From Pseudeuparius sepicola (taxonomy: Eukaryota; Arthropoda; Insecta; Coleoptera; Anthribidae): a DNA stretch of 64,000 nt. This document shows positions 36,158 to 46,608 of this stretch, piece after piece (within the stretch, counting starts at the first letter, position 1; every line of letters starts with the position of its first letter). Made by a program: the position numbers and the translations under genes. The DNA is taken from the NCBI GenBank assembly GCA_963920635.1, contig OY987303.1, forward strand, positions 18,144,175 through 18,208,174, given 5' to 3'. The notes below the pieces were generated by a model, which saw nothing but the letters and a program-made list of their open reading frames with translations, was not told where the DNA came from and did not search any database.

Positions 36158-36287
36158 GTCATTAGAAGGTCTCCTCATTGAAGAGCTAGACTGTTCTAAA
36201 CTAACCGGCAAACGACCTTGCAACAATGATGCGTTAACTGAGATGAATAGACTCAGACACCTGGCCAAACTAAAAATTACAAAATAA
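36138..36287 (+). CDS. Unrecognised 49-aa ORF between tandem array and hairpin
   Basis: This ORF starts at the ATG of the last tandem unit (MAEHPRW) and ends ITK before TAA, just ahead of the hairpin. The middle, LIEELDCSKLTGKRPCNNDA, and the end, EMNRLRHLAKLK, have a protein-like composition unlike the surrounding AT-rich DNA. It could be the C-terminal tail of a transposon or captured host gene whose 5' part has been replaced by the array. I do not recognise the family. There is no splice or promoter evidence, and chance cannot be excluded at this length. Confidence 0.3.
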   Translation: MAEHPRWSLEGLLIEELDCSKLTGKRPCNNDALTEMNRLRHLAKLKITK

Positions 36288-36290
36288 ATT

Positions 36291-36605
36291 AAAAGTAAAA
36301 AAATATTTTTAAAAAAAGGTTTTATTTAAATGCGCTAAAAAGAATAAAATAATCTTTTCTTTTAAAACTTTTACTATCAACTTATAACGTCATTCCACAA
36401 TTTATATGATATGAAAGCTTGTCGCGAGATTTAAGTTTTCAAATTAAGTAAATACCACTACTTAAATCTCGCGACAAGCTTTTATATCATATAAATTGTG
36501 GAATGACGTTATAAGTTGATAGTAAAAGTTTTAAAAGAAAAGATTATTTTATTCTTTTTAGCGCATTTAAATAAAAGCTTTTTTTAAAAATATTTTTTTA
36601 CTTTT
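36291..36605. repeat. Near-perfect foldback hairpin next to the Ig1 splice acceptor
   Basis: Left arm 36291-36435 and right arm 36461-36605 are reverse complements over about 145 bp with only a few differences, around a 25-nt loop. The arms share TCGCGAGATTTAAG and its complement next to the loop. The right arm ends 16 nt before the first base of the Ig1 exon and so forms part of its polypyrimidine tract. High arm identity suggests a young foldback or MITE insertion, or a segment duplicated in inverted orientation. Confidence 0.95.
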
Positions 36606-36621
36606 ATTTGTATTGTTTCAG

Positions 36622-36763
36622 CCCATGCCTTACGAGTAACTAACATGTCTACGCCACTAGTAGCCGACATACGGGAAGCCATGGAGCTCGAATGTCATTT
36701 TGATATGGGGAATGAAGATTTGTACGCAGTGAAATGGTACAAAGATGATCAAGAATTTTTTAG
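36622..36763 (+). CDS. beat: Beat-like protein, exon 2: first half of Ig domain 1
   Basis: Acceptor tattgtttcag and donor gtaaca bound an exon that finishes residue 19 and encodes residues 20-65, plus two bases of R66. The protein starts LRVTN and contains the B-strand cysteine (C43 in LEC), then DLYAVKWYKDDQEFF, with the Ig tryptophan W57. The pattern L-Y-x-V-K-W-Y followed by E-F-[FY]-R-Y is the signature of Beat Ig1 domains. N26-M-S is a possible N-glycosylation site. All other reading frames are broken. The polypyrimidine tract touches the end of a 315-bp inverted repeat that stops at 36605 (separate entry). The short 54-bp intron that follows contrasts with the very long flanking introns. 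Confidence 0.95.
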
Positions 36764-36817
36764 GTAACATCTACAATTTTCCAATTTTTTCCTTTATTTT
36801 TTTAAATTAATTTTTAG
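36764..36817 (+). other. 54-bp intron splitting Ig1 of the beat-like gene
   Basis: This intron starts GTAACA, ends TTTTTAG and is almost all A and T. It interrupts codon R66 after two bases. It is near the minimum size for insect introns. Confidence 0.93.
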
Positions 36818-37023
36818 ATATATGCCTCATCAAGAAGCTTCGACAGTCCTCTTCCCTGTGGCGGGAGTTCATATAAATCAGACAGCCTGTAACGTCACGA
36901 AGTGCAAAGTAATACTATGGAAATTGACAAGAGACCATAGTGGTGGTGCATACACATGCGAAGTTTCGAGTGAAGCTCCATCTTTTAGACTAGTCGCGCA
37001 GACACACACAATAACTGTGGCAG
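36818..37023 (+). CDS. beat: Beat-like protein, exon 3: second half of Ig domain 1
   Basis: Acceptor aatttttag and donor gttagt bound residues 67-134 plus one base of G135; the first base completes R66. The sequence reads YMPHQEA, then the F-strand YTCEVSSEAPSF (C113) and ends ITVA. CEVS-x-EAPSF is the most conserved Beat Ig1 segment, and C43/C113 should form the domain disulfide. Two further cysteines, C90 and C95 (TACNVTKC), are not part of the canonical Ig pair and may form a small extra loop. N86-Q-T and N91-V-T are possible glycosylation sites. The reading frame runs into a stop (tag, 37026) just past the donor, which supports the splice call. No frameshift or stop lies inside the exon. 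Confidence 0.95.
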
Positions 37024-39323
37024 GTTAGTATCATTAGAACATAGATAAGGCTATACAGAGAGGCATAGAACATAGATAAGGCTATACAGAGAGGCAGCTT
37101 CTCTTTCGATTTTAGATGACGTACGCCAGCTGGTGTGCTAAGTACAAAGCAGATTATTTAAGCGGGATATTTGAAAACTATAAGTATTTATTACTAATAA
37201 TTTCTAGCACATATTTTTAATTTTATAATTCTATATCTACATATATGCATTTATATCCGAAGCATGAATGTGTAGGTATGTCTATAGTTTTAAAATTAAA
37301 GCATGATCAATATGACAGTAAAAGTAATGAAAGCGATAATAAAAAATATCCTTATATTACACTTTTAGTAAAATACAAACATTACAAATATATACAGCTA
37401 GTAGCTGCTATCAGTATTTTTTTAGAATAGTCAATTAAATCGTAATACTGTTAACTCGCCTACACTCCAAACTAAGATAAATAACCTCTTCATTACATTC
37501 AACACGATTTTAAGAAATCTCGACTAGTGGAAACCCTTGCATAAATAAGCGAAAAAGTTGATTCGGAAAAAAAATACGGAGTACTGCATGCGTCAATACA
37601 AATTGGCAAGACACTTAAAAAGGCGCCAGCGTCAAAAAGGCACGGTTTCAAATTGTCGACACATCGAATTTACATTTGGCAACGCTGCCACAACCTTCTC
37701 AAGCTTACAAGCCCTGCGCAAACATGTGGCAACGCCGCAGAGGGACGGTTCAACGGGTCTATGCCGTATAGAGTAGTCTGCACTTTGGATTACCTAAGTA
37801 AGTAGGTACATTTGTTTAACAGACAATAAAAGCAGTAACAAGTACCTAACAAAATATACACAGAAGTATAAGTATTTATAATGAGTACGATTCCTGGTGT
37901 GGATAGTATATTTTCGACAAATAATATGATAAATTTGGGCAAATAGAGGGGACTAAATTTTGTTGTACATAAGTCGAATTTTTGTGAGAATTTTTCGCAA
38001 AGTGCGCGATCAGGCAAATTATCTATCTTTTTCATAAAAATACAAAAAAGCGAACGGAGAACAGTATGTTGTGAAGGAGAGTAATCTCTTCGGATTGAAA
38101 TGGCAGTTAGTTAGTTAGTTAATTTCATAATACATTCAACTAAATTATCTTTTGACTTTAACATTAGGCAAAGAAACTTTTGCAACAATACTAAACAAGA
38201 GTTGGATTTTTAGAAAGCTCCTTTAATTTTAAAGGGTACATTAGTTTGCCTATGCAATTGGCCCTTAATCATTTTATTCTTAAAGTTTCTTCCTTTGGAA
38301 AGCCCAAAATGAATACAAGTTGTCCGCTTGTCGTCAAGGAAAGAAAACCTAGCTACTTCGAGTTATTATTACGATTTGACTTGCAGCCAGGTATATTACT
38401 AAGTTCTAGCTTATCTCGACGGTTCTAGGCATCTTGAGCCTTTTAAATTGTAAAGGAACGTATCTTCACTTCGAACTTTTATAGAAATGTTTCACTTTTG
38501 CACAAAGAAAACAAATTTATAAAAAAGCTGTCGCCAGCACTTCGGGCTGTCTGTTTCCACCCAGAGACACACTGCCTCGTCGTAGCGATCTGGTGACGAT
38601 AGCACTACCCGCACTACACAAATTAATTCTGGTAAATTTCTTGTAAAATCAACTCACAGGGAGAGTCAGGGCACGCGACGTGGACCCGCATCCCTTGTTG
38701 CCAGTTTTCTCTACTTCAGGGCTTCTCCTAGAGTCGTCTGTGACGCTGAGTATCTGACACATTCGGCCAAATTTAAATGACGTAAAAATAATGACATTAA
38801 CATTAAAATATTCTTCTCGAATGCATAAAATATCATATTAACAAAACACATCGGCAGGTAATTTGATGTAACAAGTTGCAACAGTCAGCTTCCGCGGACT
38901 ACAATTCCTGTCTCAACGGCGAGCGTCGAATGGCAATAAATGCTGATGTTTCTAGAGTTCCAATGAAATATAAAACTCAGGGCGCGTGCTGGCTCCAAAG
39001 TTCATTAAAAAAGTTCAAATGAGTAAAGTTCAGCCCGTATGAATAATGAATGGGTCCTTTATTCAATATTTTTGTAATTTTCCGCTATCCCGTCCTTTAT
39101 CGGGTTCCACAATTAACGTTTGCCTTTCGTTATTTTAAACGGTAAGTGGTGGTAAGCAACTCGTATGAAAAGGAAATCAAAAAAATATTAAATCCAATCC
39201 GTTCCTTCTTTGTATATCCGATACTTGTTGACTTAATTCTCGGGTGGTAATAATAAATGTAGTTTAGACCATCAAGTGGTATAGTATATTGTATAACTAA
39301 GTTTAAAAAAAATTGTTGTATAC
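37024..39323. other. Start of intron 3; no gene seen
   Basis: A 28-bp direct duplication (gaacatagataaggctatac...agaggca) occurs at 37037-37095. The ORF at 37558-37776 lies in otherwise ordinary intron sequence and has no domain. 38852-39107 is a diverged direct repeat of 42215-42472 (separate entry). Confidence 0.5.
38852..39107. repeat. 260-bp dispersed repeat, copy 1
   Basis: This copy shares with 42215-42472 the blocks gtcgaat.gcaataaatgct, gaaatataaaac, ccaaagttcattaaaaaagt, aatgagtaaagttcagcccg and ttattcaatatttttgtaat, in the same order and orientation. Confidence 0.85.
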
Positions 39324-39324
39324 A

Positions 39325-40430
39325 GGGTGAGTCAGAATGTATAGTAAATACTTTAAAGGGATGTTCGGCAGGTGGTTTTAAGGGGGGTATTTCATATAAA
39401 ATTGTTCGATTCGGGCTTTCCTTGCCAAGTTATTCGGGTCTACAGGGTGACCCAAAAGTATTTTTTATTTATATCTCAGAATGTGTGTCGCTGTAACCTA
39501 ACTTCAAACACAGAAACTATAATTATAGCCTTTTTCTGTGCTCAAAGAATAGAGTTTAATGATAATTTCAATATATTCAAGTTTAGGATTCTTGTACGTA
39601 AAACGTAAATTCCACTTTAACAAAATCGTCAACAGGTACCTCAAAGCGACCAACTTGGCAACGCCGCTGTTCTAGCCCTGCATTTCATTTGTTTTCTATT
39701 CGCCCAGCGCGCCAGTCTCTCGTCTCTCTGTTTACGTCGGCATTTTTCGTATTTTGAAATGTTTTTTTTTTAATTAATAGACTGTTTATTACTATTTAGG
39801 ATATTAGTGACTAATTTAGTACATAATGGGACGCAGAAAGTGTGTGGTATGTGGCCAAAGGCATATTTCTCAGGACGTAATCTATCGTAGGTAAATATTG
39901 TGAAAGCGTCGTACACACGGGCGTAGAATGAGGGCTTTTGACTCAAAGATTTCTTTGAGATCTATGCTTCGGTATATAACCATGATCAAAATAAAGTAAG
40001 TAGGTATCTAAATTTCGCCAGTTTTTATAAAATTATTCCCACTAAGAAAAATATATTTTCTTTTACTCACAGAAAATATAAGCTACTTTTCAGATTTCCT
40101 CGAGATGCAAATTTAGAACAAAAATGGTTAAAGGCATTGAATCTTCCAGAAGAAGGAAGTAGTCTCGATTCACGCCAATGCAAACTGTTTTGAATCTGAC
40201 AGAAATGTTTGTTTATTTTGGTAAATTTAGTAAATTCGCATCCTTGGTTATTTCTCTGAGAGGTAATACTTAGATTATTTCCAAAACTAAAAACGAAGAA
40301 CTAATTTTCTGAAGAGTTCTTACAGTTACAACTATCCTAATATCTCACAGAGTCGTTTTGTTCACTGGTCACTGATATTTTATTTTTTATATCTACCTTC
40401 TTTGAGATGGCACAGAGAAAGACACCCTGT
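39325..40430. mobile_element. Remnant of CAGGGTG elements around a THAP fragment
   Basis: A left tip TA-cagggtgagtcagaatgtat at about 39325 equals the left arm of 52070-52615. A right tip gacaccctg-TA near 40430 with ggcacagagaaa belongs to the 53226-type family. The two halves are from different families, so this is a mosaic. Confidence 0.55.
39826..40193 (+). pseudogene. THAP zinc-finger domain fragment, two spliced exons
   Basis: Exon 39826-39890 encodes MGRRKCVVCGQRHISQDVIY plus part of an Arg codon, ending at donor gtaaat. Exon 40094-40193 follows acceptor cttttcag, completes the Arg in phase and reads FPRDANLEQKWLKALNLPEE, then SSLDSRQCKLF and TGA. The joined 54 residues match the start of a THAP domain: C-x2-C (C6, C9), F-P, then K-W. 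The last zinc ligands should be C-x2-H followed by F; here C-K-L-F and a stop replace the histidine, so the finger cannot close. THAP domains occur in host DNA-binding proteins and in P-element-type transposases. The intact splice signals suggest a captured or decayed host or transposon exon pair rather than an active gene. Confidence 0.72.
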
Positions 40431-40843
40431 ATATTTCGTATTGCTTTGAGGGGATTCCATTGCACACTTTAACTCGCAGGTGCCTTTCAGATTCATATTT
40501 TGTTCAACTTTATCATGTGAAGATAATCATGGTTTGCGAAAAATTCCTACAAAATTACTGACACACAACAAATGCCGTCCCCTCTATTTCCATATCTCAA
40601 ATGGAACACCCTGTATATTATTGCATTTTTGGATTCTAGGCATAATTTTGGAACAAAAACATGCAACATGTCTTATATCTAAATCCAACCGTTTTTGAGA
40701 TATTTGCATTTTTCCGAAAAAAATTACAGGTGCAGACCTAAAGGGGTTTGCTTAACGCTTGGAAAATCATATTAGCCGTGGACGTTGAAAAGACAATTGC
40801 GGCTGAGGAAATGTCACTTGGTTTATAAATTATTATCAACAAT

Positions 40844-40975
40844 AATGCCGGCGCGCTTAAATTACACAAACGAAGATTATTTAAATTTGTTTATTATCTA
40901 CGGAGAATGCAACAAAGTAATATCAAGAACGTGCGATACATTTGGGGCTCGCTATCCACAAAAAACAAAACCATT
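40844..40975 (+). pseudogene. DUF4817-type helix-turn-helix fragment, + arm
   Basis: The arm encodes MPARLNYTNEDYLNLFIIYG, then ECNKVISRTCDTFGARYPQK and TKP. The pattern Y-[ST]-x-E-[ED]-Y..., [IV]-Y-G-E, then a tyrosine-proline and x-P is the DUF4817 N-terminal helix-turn-helix domain of insect mariner-like transposases. Only this first domain remains; the DDE core is absent. The same coding segment occurs inverted at 41043-41174. The copies differ at very few bases, so the inverted duplication is recent relative to other repeats here. Confidence 0.68.
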
Positions 40976-41042
40976 GCGTGATTTTTCTCTGACACATCCA
41001 TACTGTTTAAAATTTTGTATTATTTTTTTTAACTGTGTTTGT

Positions 41043-41174
41043 CAATGGTTTTGTTTTTTGTGGATAGCGAGCCCCAAATGTATCGCACGTTCTTGATATT
41101 ACTTTGTTGCATTCTCCGTAGATAATAAACAAATTTAAATAATCTTCGTTTGTGTAATTTAAGCGCGCCGGCAT
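41043..41174 (-). pseudogene. DUF4817-type helix-turn-helix fragment, - arm
   Basis: This is the mirror copy of the fragment at 40844-40975, with the same peptide from MPARLNYTNE to QKTKP on the - strand, followed by unrelated residues where the arm ends. An upstream in-frame extension (MRGLLNAWKITLKGQSRLRK) runs to 41267 but lacks domain similarity. Two convergent copies would give hairpin RNA if transcribed. Confidence 0.68.
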
Positions 41175-42214
41175 TATTGTTAACAATAATTTATAAACCA
41201 AGTGACATTTCCTCAGCCGCGATTGTCCTTTCAACGTGATTTTCCAAGCGTTAAGCAAACCCCGCATTTTATGGGTGAAAAGTGGGTTGTTCGTAAATTA
41301 ATCGAAAATTACTGCATTTAGGTATAGGAAACCTTACACAAAGTTGTCATCATTTTTAGTGGTGAATAAGATCGCATTAAAAAAAATGGGGGTTTCCATT
41401 TGAAAATTTTGAGATTTAAGCACATTTTGAATGTAATTTGTATTCATATTTTGTATAAGAACGGATTTATTTCTCAGCAGAGATCACTAGGTCAGGGCTT
41501 CTGTTACACGATGCCAAAAATTCGTTTTGAATTTTCGCGGTTTCCTCGTATAAATTGAAAATTGAAATTGGATTGCACCTGTAATTTTTTTCGGAAAAAT
41601 GCATATATCTCAAAAACCGTTAGATTTAGACATAGGACATGTTGCATGTTTTTGTTCCAAAATGATGCCTAGAATCCAAAAATGCAATAACATACGGGGT
41701 GTTCCATTTGAGATAAGAAAGTTGATATCGACTTCCGGTATAACCGGAAGTGCCAGATTCACCAAAATATTTTAGTTGAGCAGCGCCCATCGGCACTGGT
41801 GAGGTGCCAAATTTTCAGAATATTCCTACTTTTAGTTTTCCATATATAGATCGATGCAGTTCGTGGTGGGCCACCCTGTATACTCTATTATTTACGAAAT
41901 TTACGAATGTACCCAATTATAATAAAAGTGTCGGACATTCGGTTGAGCATATATTGGTCAATAAGGCCGATCGCTATTATACCACTAGACTGCCTATAGA
42001 CCGGTTGAACCACCGAGGTTGCTACATGTCTATTCATGGCGGCTGTGGCACTACGGACAAAAATTGGTCTGTCACGGTGCGTTCTTACTAGATTAAAAAA
42101 ATAAAACGTGGGCTTCTGTCTGTATACCTTGCGGCCGCACAAAATCAACACTATCGTCCGGTCCCGAAAGCGACGCGACAGCGCTGCCGCTGCCACCTTC
42201 GTTAACAAACACGC

Positions 42215-42472
42215 CGGCAGTTAATTTAATGTAATAGTTAGGTTAGTTAGCCGACTCGCACGGGCTACAATTCCGGCGTCCCTGCCGGGCGTCGAATAGC
42301 AATAAATGCTCGCATTTCCCGGACTCCCGTGAAATATAAAACACTGGGCGCGTGCAGGCCCCCAAAGTTCATTAAAAAAGTTCAAATGAGTAAAGTTCAG
42401 CCCGTCTAATAATGAATGGGTCTTTTATTCAATATTTTTGTAATTTTCTGCTAGCCCGATCGTAATCGGGTT
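42215..42472. repeat. 260-bp dispersed repeat, copy 2
   Basis: Direct repeat of 38852-39107 with about one in five bases changed by eye. No TIR or target duplication is visible at the ends. Confidence 0.85.
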
Positions 42473-42828
42473 GTGCAGTTTAGGTACGTTCTCTTTTCTC
42501 TAATACGTAAGTGGACGCCTTGTACGGCGCATGGCCTGCGCAAACAAAAGGAGACGGGGAAATATCCAATTATTCTACTGCAGCATTTACCAGCGCTAAC
42601 ATTCTTGCAGACCCCGACACTCTCTGGCAGGAAATTGATGCCTTCAAAAAGGTTTCCTATAAAATATTGTTAGGTATAAAATTGTTAAGTAGATATTGTT
42701 ATAAAAATGAAACAGTAGCATTCTTCAGGAAGTACGCATCACAGGGTAGGGGGAATTATGTAATTATTGATTTATTTTGAAGTTTTAGTTTGGGGTTTAA
42801 TTTCGCTTCTAAAAAAGATGAAACATTT

Positions 42829-43081
42829 AAGGTGGATTTATAAACTCGACGTTTGCGTTGGCGCTCGCCGTTGCCGTTTGCGTCGAAAATTCAATCCCAA
42901 TATTTTACGTGTAACCGTTTATAAACGCCGCCGTCGAACGTTGCCGTCTGCTTCCGATGCCGTCCGAGATAAACTAATTTCATCTTTCACGTTCCGTCGT
43001 TCACATTTCTGGACGCAAACTGCGAAGGTCACCGTCAACTTCGGAGCGCCAACGCAAACGTCGGGTTTATAAATCCACCTT
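42829..43081. mobile_element. 253-bp GC-rich TIR element (AAGGTGGATTTATAAA tips)
   Basis: The left end aaggtggatttataaac.cga and the right end are inverted repeats over about 37 bp, also sharing cgtttgcgttggcgctc and its complement. The interior repeats short cgttgccg / cgtcgaacg motifs. A non-autonomous MITE is likely; the target duplication is ambiguous (TTA or TTTA). Confidence 0.85.
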
Positions 43082-45601
43082 TACTCATTCAAGCGTTGTC
43101 TGCGTTGTCACGTGAATTTCGAAAATGACATTTAAAAAAATCTGCATAAAATGGCTTATTTCCTACAATTTTATTTCAAACAGTTTTGCTAGCAGAAGTT
43201 GTTACTTTCTCAATTATTTTACATCGAAATACAAAATGTAGATGCTCTATTAAAAGATTCAGTTTTTTGTGAAATTATTTTAAGTCGCTAGGTTCATTCT
43301 ACTAGTGCGCAGAATTTTTAAATATAGAAAACCTTTACCCCCCAGTGGGGGATAAACTAGGTACCCATCGGTCGCGCTTCCCCGACGCTGAGCTATTCCA
43401 TTCTAACTTGCCATAGCTACCCCGAACGAGGTAGTTCTACCCCGGGTGAACGTGATTTCGCCTTATCGCTCCCTCAAGCAAATCTACCGAATACTATAAA
43501 TAATTTTCAAAGCATGCATTATCATTCAACGATTACATCCATATTACATATTACATTGTCTTTACTGACGGCTCTGATTCTGTTCTATTCCAACATTTAT
43601 CCCTGTCTGGTAATAGAACTACCAATAGTATATTCTACATTATATTATAGTCTCGAACTTGTTAATTAATTTCCTATGTTTTAAACCATTTTTTCAATTT
43701 TGCTTTTTTCACTAGCTGAGGGAGAGTAGAAAAAGTCGCTTTGTTTAAATTTCGCACCAAAAAATAAATGTCCAGTCGTCTAGATTGGGAAAAATATAGC
43801 AAAATAAGCGGTGATAATTCATGGGTATAGGATATTAAAACAGTTTTACCCCTCTGTCTGTGTTTCGAACTTCATTAAACTCTTCCTCAGGACTGGTAGA
43901 CGGCCAACTTTAAACGATGGTAAGTTGGCTAGCGGAATGTATAGGATGGTCCACATGTAATTTATTTTTGGTTTGAGTTTAAGGATTAACGGAAACACAT
44001 ATTTAATATGATAAAATTTAAAGGCTCGCCTTTGGAATATAGATCAAATTTAAAATTACAGCAGGTTGAAATATGTGCTTGTCGCACAAAGCAATCCAAT
44101 AATAATATTCAAAATTAAAATAAACGAATTAACTGAAAAGAACATCGTAGAACATATATAAACAACATGGTTTTGGGCATGTTTTAGAATAAACTAATGT
44201 CAGATGTCGGTCGGATTGGACCATAAATCAATGTGGTTGATGGTGTTTGCATAGAGAATAATTCTGGGAATTATTTGGTAAAAGAATAAAATTTAGAAAA
44301 TTCTTTGGCATCTCTGAGCCACCACAGTTAGGATAATATTAAAACAGTTTCACCACTCCGTCGACGTTTCGAATGTAATTAAATTCATATTTTTTATCAA
44401 TATTTAGTAGTAAAACGTTAGTAGAGTGATGAAGCTAGTGATATTAAATAATTTTTTTTATAAGATTCTCAGAAATTTCATCAGTAGGTACCTATTAAAA
44501 AAGTGTAAAAAACTAAGTCTTTTAATAGAGCATTCAAATTAAAAGAGAATCCACTTTTTCTGTAGTATTTTTTTTGTAAAATTAACAAATAAGCCCATTT
44601 TAAGCGATTTCTTAATGTCATTTTTGACAAATTCAGAAGTCACGTGAGCACGGTTGAACGGGTCATTTTTCACTTTAAACCAAAAGTTAATGCCAAAGTT
44701 GCAATTTAAAATAAATCATTATAAAATAATTTGCGGTTAAGAAAATAATACCTAGGTACTTACCAACTAATAATTCTACTAGTACTAGTTTTGTATTTTT
44801 GTAATCGTTTATTTTTTTGTCATATTAAATTTTTAAGTAAATAACTTTAAAGCCTCGTTTAAAGCTGTTTGATATGTGAACAATTTCGTTAGGTTTCAAC
44901 AGGTTCTCACACTTTAGTGTTCAATTTCGAAAATAGTACAATGGAATACTTTCAAACTTACGTGTTAAAAATGCCACTACGTGTAATGCGGCGCACATTA
45001 GTCCATAGGACATTATGCAGAAATTTGGGATCTTGTGTGGTTACAATTTTTTACATCATGTCTGAATCACCCTATATAATATAGGTACATAATCTTTGGC
45101 CGCACCTTATAGACAATTATATTGTCTAAAGGAGGTCTTAAGGGCTGCACCAGTCGATTATAAAAACTTATGACTAGCGGAAGTCCGTAGCCAGATGAGC
45201 AAAGCCTGTTCTGACTGCGAAATCTGGCCATACAGAATAAGCCGGAAATTAAATAAATTCAGCATTAAATTGTCAGAAAGCTTAAACCTCGCCTCTTAAA
45301 ACTTTCGTCACAATGCGTAGTTTAAAGGAATGCTATTTGGAAAACGTGATATTATTGTTAAAGTCTATACCTACCCTATATTGTTTGATGACATTAATAG
45401 GATACCGGAAACGTCCACATCCTTCCTCCCAGCATCAAGGTTAGTTTATAGGAAGGTTATGACCAATAAATAAAGAACCCCTTTTTTCATAGGTTAGGAC
45501 ATTCCCCCATTCTTAAACAAAACCAAAGGTAGCCCCCCCACCACCAGCAACATCGCGCGACGGTGTCACCTCCACTAACTGTTTTTCTTCTTCTCACAGC
45601 T
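43082..45601. other. Intron 3, nothing recognised
   Basis: AT-rich sequence without coherent coding or pairable TIRs. A short G/C hairpin ccccccagtggggg lies at about 43339-43352. Confidence 0.5.
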
Positions 45602-46442
45602 TATGGAGGGTAGAGGTAAGGAGGACCATCTTATATGGGTGTTCGGCTCAAAAACTGTCGTTTAAAAGCATTAAATAAGGATGGTGCTCGTGTTCTCCCC
45701 GGGTATGACCCGAACTTAGCGGTTGTAGTAGAGATGGGTAATTCGTTCATTTTACTACGACCAAATCGATCGGTGACCGATTTCAAAAAATATCGAATCA
45801 TTTCATTCGGTCTTAGTTCGTTTGATCGTCGGTCGTTCGATGTGGGGACTGTGGGAGTGTCGGTAATAACCAACGATATAAAGGAATAGATGACTCACTC
45901 TAATACAAATAAATCGGTTTTATTTTGCTTCTACATTAGCGGGTCGGAGGGACGAAGACGAAGGAATTTGTATACATTGGCATTTCTTAAATTCAGTCTT
46001 TCCTATTTTGTATTGCATAATAAATAGTTTCTTAATAGACTTGTATATCATGTATATGCTTTGAGATATACTTATATTTACAAAATAACTTAAATCATAT
46101 AAAAAAAACGGAAAACTTGAATATGCCAACAATAACATCTTTTCAATATCATGAAACAAAACAAGTTGCCTTTGGTAATATATCTATACCTATATATCGT
46201 TGGTAATTACCGACTGCTTCATGATTGGATCGTTTCGATTTGTTGAGATTCGGTCAATCAATACTTTAAAGTGATCGAATCACAGTGATTTACGATTGAC
46301 ACATCTCTAGCTGAGTGGAAAGTAGCAAAGTTCGGAGGGTAGATTTGGTACCCGGGGGCAACAGCAGCGCCATCTTAATTTAATGGTTTTGAGGGACAAT
46401 TTTATAACACAGAGATGGTCCTCCTTACCTCTACCCTCCATA
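45602..46442. mobile_element. TIR element TATGGAGGGTAGAGG with 8-bp TSD
   Basis: Tips TATGGAGGGTAGAGGTAAGG and their complement are inverted over about 30 bp. The target duplication TCACAGCT is exact at 45594-45601 and 46443-46450. An 8-bp TSD fits hAT or P superfamilies, but the tip is typical of neither. Inside, a second pair of possible tips (tagagatg at 45729, catctcta at 46310) hints at a nested MITE. No transposase domain is visible. Confidence 0.88.
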
Positions 46443-46608
46443 TCACAGCTTGATGCCAGTGGCGTAACAGAACGGGTTAACGTAGTTTTATTAATAAGGT
46501 GTTAAAACAGCAGTGATTCAGAATAAAGTGATTAAAATTCAATTTTAGTTTATAGGTTTTAGGTTGTGTCTATAGTTTCGGACTTTAGGACTTATTTAAA
46601 TCATCGCG

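Larger units (their letters stand above)
40592..41715. mobile_element. 1.1-kb foldback with DUF4817-like coding in both arms
   Basis: Outer arms (about 40592-40738 and 41568-41715) are inverted repeats containing aaatggaacaccctgtatat... and its complement. Inner arms (about 40743-40985 and 41035-41262) are near-perfect inverted copies around a short spacer. About 300 bp (41263-41567) is present only on the right. Each inner arm encodes the same peptide on opposite strands (separate entries). Confidence 0.9.
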
